34,392 nucleotides of DNA, taken from NCBI GenBank assembly GCA_002796125.1, contig PCWA01000052.1, positions 1 through 34,392 on the forward strand, in the 5' to 3' direction. The translations under genes were made by a program, and so were the position numbers. The DNA is from Candidatus Ghiorseimicrobium undicola. GTDB taxonomy: Bacteria; Omnitrophota; Gorgyraeia; Ghiorseimicrobiales; Ghiorseimicrobiaceae. The notes under the pieces were generated by a model that was not told where the DNA came from, searched no databases, and was given only the letters and a program-made list of their open reading frames with translations. This document shows, in pieces, positions 30,146 to 34,392 of this stretch; the first letter of the stretch is position 1, and the number at the start of each line of letters is the position of its first letter.

Positions 30146-30481
30146 TTATCCTTTTTCCTCCATGAGAGGCGCGAAATTCAGGAGTTTCAAATTAAGGAGT
30201 TTCAACCCCATGCGCCATAACCCCGGTATCTCCTGTTTTACCCAAACTACTTTCGCCTTCTGAGAAACATGGCTTTGCTTATCTGAAAGCCTAATCTTAA
30301 CTTCCAGCTCATCATTTAAGGCAAAAGCCCTGTCGGATAATATCCCCAGCCCCTCCGCGGAAAAATTAAACGCGCGCGCGCTGACCTTAAGATACATCAC
30401 CGGATTATAAACTTCTACATCACAATTACAAGGTATTCTTTCAAATAACCTGTTCTTTTCTTTTTCAAGTTTTAAAACCAT
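30146..30481 (-). CDS. PilZ-domain protein coupled to the giant gene
   Basis: A 111-residue PilZ protein with RLFERIP (RxxxR) and NFSAEG (NxSxxG), so c-di-GMP binding is likely. The ATG at 30481 follows AGGAGGG and lies one base after the stop of the giant gene (TAAGATG), so the two are translationally coupled. The frame is open further upstream only by overlapping the giant gene's end. The last residues (MGLKLLNLKLLNFAP) are encoded by a duplicated 15-mer. Confidence 0.85.
   Translation of the reverse strand: MVLKLEKEKNRLFERIPCNCDVEVYNPVMYLKVSARAFNFSAEGLGILSDRAFALNDELEVKIRLSDKQSHVSQKAKVVWVKQEIPGLWRMGLKLLNLKLLNFAPLMEEKG
30174..30203. repeat. 15-mer tandem duplication at the PilZ C-terminus
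   Basis: AAATTCAGGAGTTTC and AAATTAAGGAGTTTC are adjacent (plus strand), one mismatch apart. They encode the KLLNLKLLNF tail, so the end of the protein is repeat-derived. Confidence 0.7.
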
Positions 30482-30482
30482 C

Positions 30483-33400
30483 TTACCCTCCTCTCTCTTT
30501 AAGAAAATCATCGTAATTGCCTTTGGAAAATTTGATTTTATACTTATTGCCTGATTTTTTATAGGCCATATACGATTTATACGGATCAACATAACCAACT
30601 AATAAATATCCGCCTTCAGCCAGATTACCTAGCAGAATATGTATATTTTGCCCGATATTTTTAAAGTATTCATTGGGAATCAACAAATTAAAACATCTTA
30701 TTATATTGGCTTTTTGCGGAATAGTTTTAAACGCGTCTTCCTGCGCGAGTATTATATTTTTCGGGTATGAATTTATTAATTCAGATAAACCAGGTACTAT
30801 GGCGCGCCGCGTACTTATGTGTTCGTTTTCAATAATGCTGCCGTATCCGCCTGCGGCATCAAATGCCCTGCGGAAAATAGTTTCTATTTTCTGAGGCATA
30901 TCCTCAAGCTGCGGGAATATCGCTCCATTGCCCCTGATAACATTTATCCCCAAAATATGCATGGGATTAGGCCTTATCTGGAGAATTCTGCCAAAGGCAT
31001 CATAAACAGCGATGTTGCCTTCTATATCTTTTACAATATAAAAATATATGGTAATATCGGAGGCTATCAGTTTTATTTTTTTTCTGAAAAATTTTGCTCC
31101 ATAACGCGCGATTATTTTTTCTATTAACGCTTCGGTAGTAATGCCGCTGGCTATCGCCTCATCGCGAATAATTATTTCTTCGCGGTCTTTGAATTCTTCA
31201 ATATACCCAAGTATTATTTCATCAATTTCGCCAAGCCAATATCTGTTGGTAATCTTACCTATTTCATTTTTAGTCTTATAGGCATTCCTTATGATGGATT
31301 TAATTATCTCTTCTATCTCTAAAACTTTTCTTTTTAGTCCTCTACCTGCAGCTTCTTTCCATAATCCGCTTAAAACCGGCACAAGCATCAAATCTTCGGA
31401 AGCGATTAATAATGAAACACCTTTCCCCGTTAACAGCTTTTCTATCAGTTCTTTTTGATCGCTATATAACAATGGATAATATTCGCTTTCACTCTTTATC
31501 GATAGATTTCTCGCTGTATTTGTTTTTCGTGGCCGCGCGTAGGGCTTTATTTTCTTCCTCGGCTCTTCGATAAACACCGCCTGCGCTCCAGCCGCTATTA
31601 AGCCCTGTTTTCTTTTATCAAATATTTGATGTTTTTCAAAAAAGCCCGCGATAACGCCGGCCTTATTTCTTATTTCCGGAGTTAATTCATCAACGCTGGC
31701 ATCGCGTATATACTTATCCATATAATAATCTATCTCTTTTATTCTTTCTTTATTGGATAAGCCTGCCAGCCGGAACTTAATAATCAGCTCATTAATGCAA
31801 TCGGGGATATTTGTTAGCGGAGAAGATGCTTTCTTCTTGGCTATAATCATAATATCCGTTAAAGTTATAATAATACTATCCTCCTTCTCTCTGAATTTAA
31901 CCGCTTCTTTAATTTCGCTATTTGCCTTATGCAAATATTCTTCTACTCTATTTTTAAAACGGCATTCACCTAAAAGTTCTGTAATATTTAAATCATATGC
32001 GTGCGTGCCGATTTTTTCAATTTCAAAGCCTGCCTTTAACAGCATTTCTTCAAATTGTGGCCGCGTATAATAAGCCATATCATCATGGCTCCTCTGTTTA
32101 TTAAAACCCAATATAAAATCATTAACTACTTGACTTTCGCTTGCTAAATCATCCATTATTATTAAGCGCCCGTTTTTATTTAAAATTTTGCTGGCGCATA
32201 TAAATCCCAGCAGGGGATCGGCTAAGTGATGAACCACGCCGCGCTTAATTGCAAGATTAAACTCATTCTTATAGAATAACGGCGCGGCCTCAATACGGCG
32301 AGGCGTAAAGGATAGGCGCGAATCATTTAATATTTTTTGCGCCTTGACAAAATACCTAAAATCTTTATCCAGCCACACGGCTTTTTTTATATTACCGCTT
32401 CTTAACAAATGCCTCAAGAATTCGCCGCTTCCCGCGCCTAAGTCGATTACTTTACCACCTACATCAACATTCCTATTTAGCCACTCCATATCATGTTTTA
32501 ATCCTTCATAGTAAAGTTCGTCTGACGGAGATTTTTTTATGATCGGCGAGGCGGAGGATTTAGGCTCCAGGCTACAGGCTGCAGGCTGCATACTTCCAAA
32601 CTTGCGGCTTGAAACTTGAAGCCTGAAGCTTAAAACTATCCGCCCAAATCGGAGATTTGAGCGAGACCTCGCTCGCCTCGGCTGAAGCCATTGGCTAAGC
32701 CAGGCCAAACTCTCCTGAATTTGGCGGGCCGGAGAGGACACGGAAATTTTTCTCGCCTTGTCCCGCAACACGAGCGATTCTTCTTCTGTCCGTTTCGTTG
32801 AAGTAAAAGAATACTTCTCTTTAACTTCTTCAATATATTTTTTCATTTTTCCTTGATTCCAAGTAAAATATGTTGCATAGAACATTCGCAGAAAAGAAAA
32901 CTTCTTCAGCCAAGGACAATGAGTATTCATTGGATCCATTCCAATCCTAAGATAGAACCGATCCGGGTCCCCATACCTGCCCTTTCTCGGTAAATTTGAC
33001 TCTAAAACTAATCTAATATCCGAAGCCGCGGTATCTGAACTAAAAAATAGAATCGGCTCCGTTATGGCTGCCATCAATAACGAACCGGCCCCTTTAAAAC
33101 GCGGGATTTCCTTGCCGTTATGTATACGTATTTTTTCATCATGGCGAGTCATGATAAAAAGGCATTCAATGATTTTATTATCTAAGATGGGGGCTTTCGG
33201 GAACCACTCCTCCATAAGCCAAGATAAAGCTGCTATTCTATAGGTCGCCACGCCTTCAATCCCTCTACATGCCGACTCAACAACCAAATTGATATAATCC
33301 GGATTTTTTAAATAAATGCGCTCTTTGAACAATGACAAACTATCCGGCAACGCGGACATGTCTTCTCTAGCGAGAAGCCGCACAAAAGCCGGTATTCCGT

Positions 33401-34392
33401 TATTCGTTTTCTGATCCAATAATTGCCCTGAAAATATAGAATCAATTATGATATTTTTTGTTTTCCTTATATAGCTATCCACCGGCGAAGCGGAGGATTT
33501 TTTACGCCAAATTAAAATTATAGGTCCGTGCAAAGCTGAAGTTATTTCAGTATTCTCATCTTCAACTATCTCAAGGCGAAGCTCGAAATTTAAGTTTATA
33601 AGGCTGGCGGGTCTTTTCTTCCACCCTGCCCATTCTTTATTCCAGATTGAGGCTATTTTCTCTAATGCTTTATTCCTGCCATAAAATTGCATATCAACAT
33701 CTGACTCTTCATCAGGCGTAATACGCCCCTTGACGGAATCAAAACTTGGTTGATCCTTGGCGTAACTACCCAATAGGCATACTCTATAAATGCCTTGCAG
33801 CTCTTCTTTTTTGATAACTTCTTCAACAAGATCCATAACTGCTTTTCTAACTTGAGCTATTTTCGGTTCAACCGGCGAGGAAACAAAACTTGCATCATCC
33901 AGCATTTGGTTATCTGATATATTGATTTTTTCTACCGAGAGAAGGTCTTTTTTAATTAATGCGCTGACAAATTCTAATTCCTCTTCACTACATTTTTCGT
34001 AATCCTGATACCACTTGCTTAACCTTGCTGCTTCGTCAATGGATAATACCAATACTTTAATATGCCCGCTCATAATGTAATCCGCGACATAAACCGGCGA
34101 GAATATATCAACAATAAATTTGATTTTACTTCTAGGCAATGTGACTAAAAGATAGTAATGTATGCCGGAATTCATCTTTTTTTGAACTAAATCTACTTCT
34201 AAATCCGGCCTGTGAAGAAGTATCCATGCCAAAAGAGCATTCATCATGCATGAACCAGCAAGAGATTTTACGGGTTCGACATTCTGCCCTGCTTCATATG
34301 AAACCAGGTCAAATAGTTTATCCCGAATCGGCGATGCGGAATGTTTAGTTTTAAGTAACTCATCTGCTCTTCTTGAAAACTTCCGCTGCTTT
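30483..34392 (-). CDS. Giant mosaic protein: Cys-His-Asp domain, nucleotidyltransferase, SAM methyltransferase, unknown C-terminus (partial)
   Basis: The frame is open from the window edge (first full codon at 34391), so the N-terminus lies outside; at least 1302 residues, numbered here from that codon. In order: a possible papain/transglutaminase-like region (Cys48 in AGSCMMN, His78 in GIHYYLL, Asp95 in FIVDIF); a pol-beta-type nucleotidyltransferase with GSYA (208-211) and DVD (231-233), the spacing enlarged by an insert; a helical region (about 304-548); a junction built of repeats (550-620); a class I SAM methyltransferase with VIDLGAGSGEFL (648-659) and VVHHLADP; and a C-terminal part (859-1302) whose end (NIIRCFNLLIP...LAEGGYLLVG) recalls a second, degenerate methyltransferase. 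Domains are joined by S-x-S-P linkers. No signal peptide or membrane helix is seen in this part. The role is unknown. Confidence 0.8.
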   Translation of the reverse strand, partial: KQRKFSRRADELLKTKHSASPIRDKLFDLVSYEAGQNVEPVKSLAGSCMMNALLAWILLHRPDLEVDLVQKKMNSGIHYYLLVTLPRSKIKFIVDIFSPVYVADYIMSGHIKVLVLSIDEAARLSKWYQDYEKCSEEELEFVSALIKKDLLSVEKINISDNQMLDDASFVSSPVEPKIAQVRKAVMDLVEEVIKKEELQGIYRVCLLGSYAKDQPSFDSVKGRITPDEESDVDMQFYGRNKALEKIASIWNKEWAGWKKRPASLINLNFELRLEIVEDENTEITSALHGPIILIWRKKSSASPVDSYIRKTKNIIIDSIFSGQLLDQKTNNGIPAFVRLLAREDMSALPDSLSLFKERIYLKNPDYINLVVESACRGIEGVATYRIAALSWLMEEWFPKAPILDNKIIECLFIMTRHDEKIRIHNGKEIPRFKGAGSLLMAAITEPILFFSSDTAASDIRLVLESNLPRKGRYGDPDRFYLRIGMDPMNTHCPWLKKFSFLRMFYATYFTWNQGKMKKYIEEVKEKYSFTSTKRTEEESLVLRDKARKISVSSPARQIQESLAWLSQWLQPRRARSRSNLRFGRIVLSFRLQVSSRKFGSMQPAACSLEPKSSASPIIKKSPSDELYYEGLKHDMEWLNRNVDVGGKVIDLGAGSGEFLRHLLRSGNIKKAVWLDKDFRYFVKAQKILNDSRLSFTPRRIEAAPLFYKNEFNLAIKRGVVHHLADPLLGFICASKILNKNGRLIIMDDLASESQVVNDFILGFNKQRSHDDMAYYTRPQFEEMLLKAGFEIEKIGTHAYDLNITELLGECRFKNRVEEYLHKANSEIKEAVKFREKEDSIIITLTDIMIIAKKKASSPLTNIPDCINELIIKFRLAGLSNKERIKEIDYYMDKYIRDASVDELTPEIRNKAGVIAGFFEKHQIFDKRKQGLIAAGAQAVFIEEPRKKIKPYARPRKTNTARNLSIKSESEYYPLLYSDQKELIEKLLTGKGVSLLIASEDLMLVPVLSGLWKEAAGRGLKRKVLEIEEIIKSIIRNAYKTKNEIGKITNRYWLGEIDEIILGYIEEFKDREEIIIRDEAIASGITTEALIEKIIARYGAKFFRKKIKLIASDITIYFYIVKDIEGNIAVYDAFGRILQIRPNPMHILGINVIRGNGAIFPQLEDMPQKIETIFRRAFDAAGGYGSIIENEHISTRRAIVPGLSELINSYPKNIILAQEDAFKTIPQKANIIRCFNLLIPNEYFKNIGQNIHILLGNLAEGGYLLVGYVDPYKSYMAYKKSGNKYKIKFSKGNYDDFLKERGG
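32567..32636. repeat. Ten consecutive heptads inside the giant gene
   Basis: The plus strand reads in 7-mers: CCAGGCT ACAGGCT GCAGGCT, then GCATACT, TCCAAAC, TTGCGGC, TTGAAAC TTGAAGC CTGAAGC TTAAAAC. On the minus strand this encodes a segment between the helical and methyltransferase domains (VLSFRLQVSSRKFGSMQP and following). Next to it, 32640-32700 holds short palindromes, among them GAGCGAG-ac-CTCGCTC and TGGCTaaGCCA. Confidence 0.75.
33481..33503. repeat. Dispersed linker repeat encoding KSSASPV
   Basis: ACCGGCGAAGCGGAGGATTT (plus strand) encodes KSSASPV at the end of the nucleotidyltransferase domain. Near-identical copies lie at 32542-32561 (ATCGGCGAGGCGGAGGATTT, KSSASPI) and 34327-34340 (ATCGGCGATGCGGA, SASPI). 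Shorter relatives lie at 33871-33880, 32723-32743 and 31816-31835. Confidence 0.7.

Overview
The window looks like a chromosomal piece of an uncultured anaerobic bacterium, most likely of the Omnitrophota (Omnitrophica, PVC group) or a close neighbour. That placement is inference. It rests on the gene mix (PilZ proteins, archaeal-type phosphoglycerate mutase, B12-dependent ribonucleotide reductase, GH94 phosphorylase, a giant mosaic protein) and on short repeats lying in frame inside many genes. No rRNA or tRNA was found to confirm it. Every chromosomal gene is on the minus strand. The only plus-strand genes are two AT-rich ORFs in an integron-like cassette array.

Layout from left to right. 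(1) 1-2200: a sulfur-assimilation unit of an Fe-S Rrf2 regulator, APS/PAPS reductase (cysH) and a CysP-type sulfate permease cut by the window edge, behind a promoter with a perfect 8-3-8 palindrome. (2) 2294-8170: a tight unit of mnmG, a QueG-like Fe-S protein, an Lrp/AsnC regulator, an aminotransferase and a PilZ-PilT fusion ATPase. (3) 8181-9983: a cluster of attC-like sites with no integrase in view. It holds two ORF-less mini-cassettes and two cassettes encoding an unknown membrane protein and an unknown exported protein, and a promoter points into it. (4) 10108-15005: apgM, nrdJ with a pair of NrdR boxes spaced 31 bp apart, and a short MetE/UroD-like methyltransferase gene interrupted in frame by a REP-type palindrome. 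(5) 15045-29530: a glycan-use locus with a LacI regulator, a coiled-coil envelope protein, a ROK regulator, two clan GH-A hydrolases (one carrying a helical/TPR-like N-terminus), a protein with two tandem jelly-roll-like domains, an ABC sugar importer lacking its ATPase, and a GH94 phosphorylase. (6) 29597-34392: two small PilZ proteins and a giant protein (at least 1302 residues, N-terminus outside the window) joining a possible Cys-His-Asp domain, a nucleotidyltransferase, a SAM methyltransferase and an unknown C-terminal region by S-x-S-P linkers.

The likely logic of region 5 is that extracytoplasmic or membrane-anchored hydrolases release short oligosaccharides, a lipoprotein-dependent importer takes them up, and GH94 splits them by phosphorolysis, under LacI/ROK control. 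A perfect LacI-type palindrome lies just before one hydrolase gene.

Two signals go beyond gene annotation. The first is the chain of complementary cassette ends at 8262-9869, which supports a gene-cassette array in a lineage where I would not expect one. The second is repeated use of short tandem repeats, palindromes and S-x-S-P linkers that keep reading frames open inside at least six genes.
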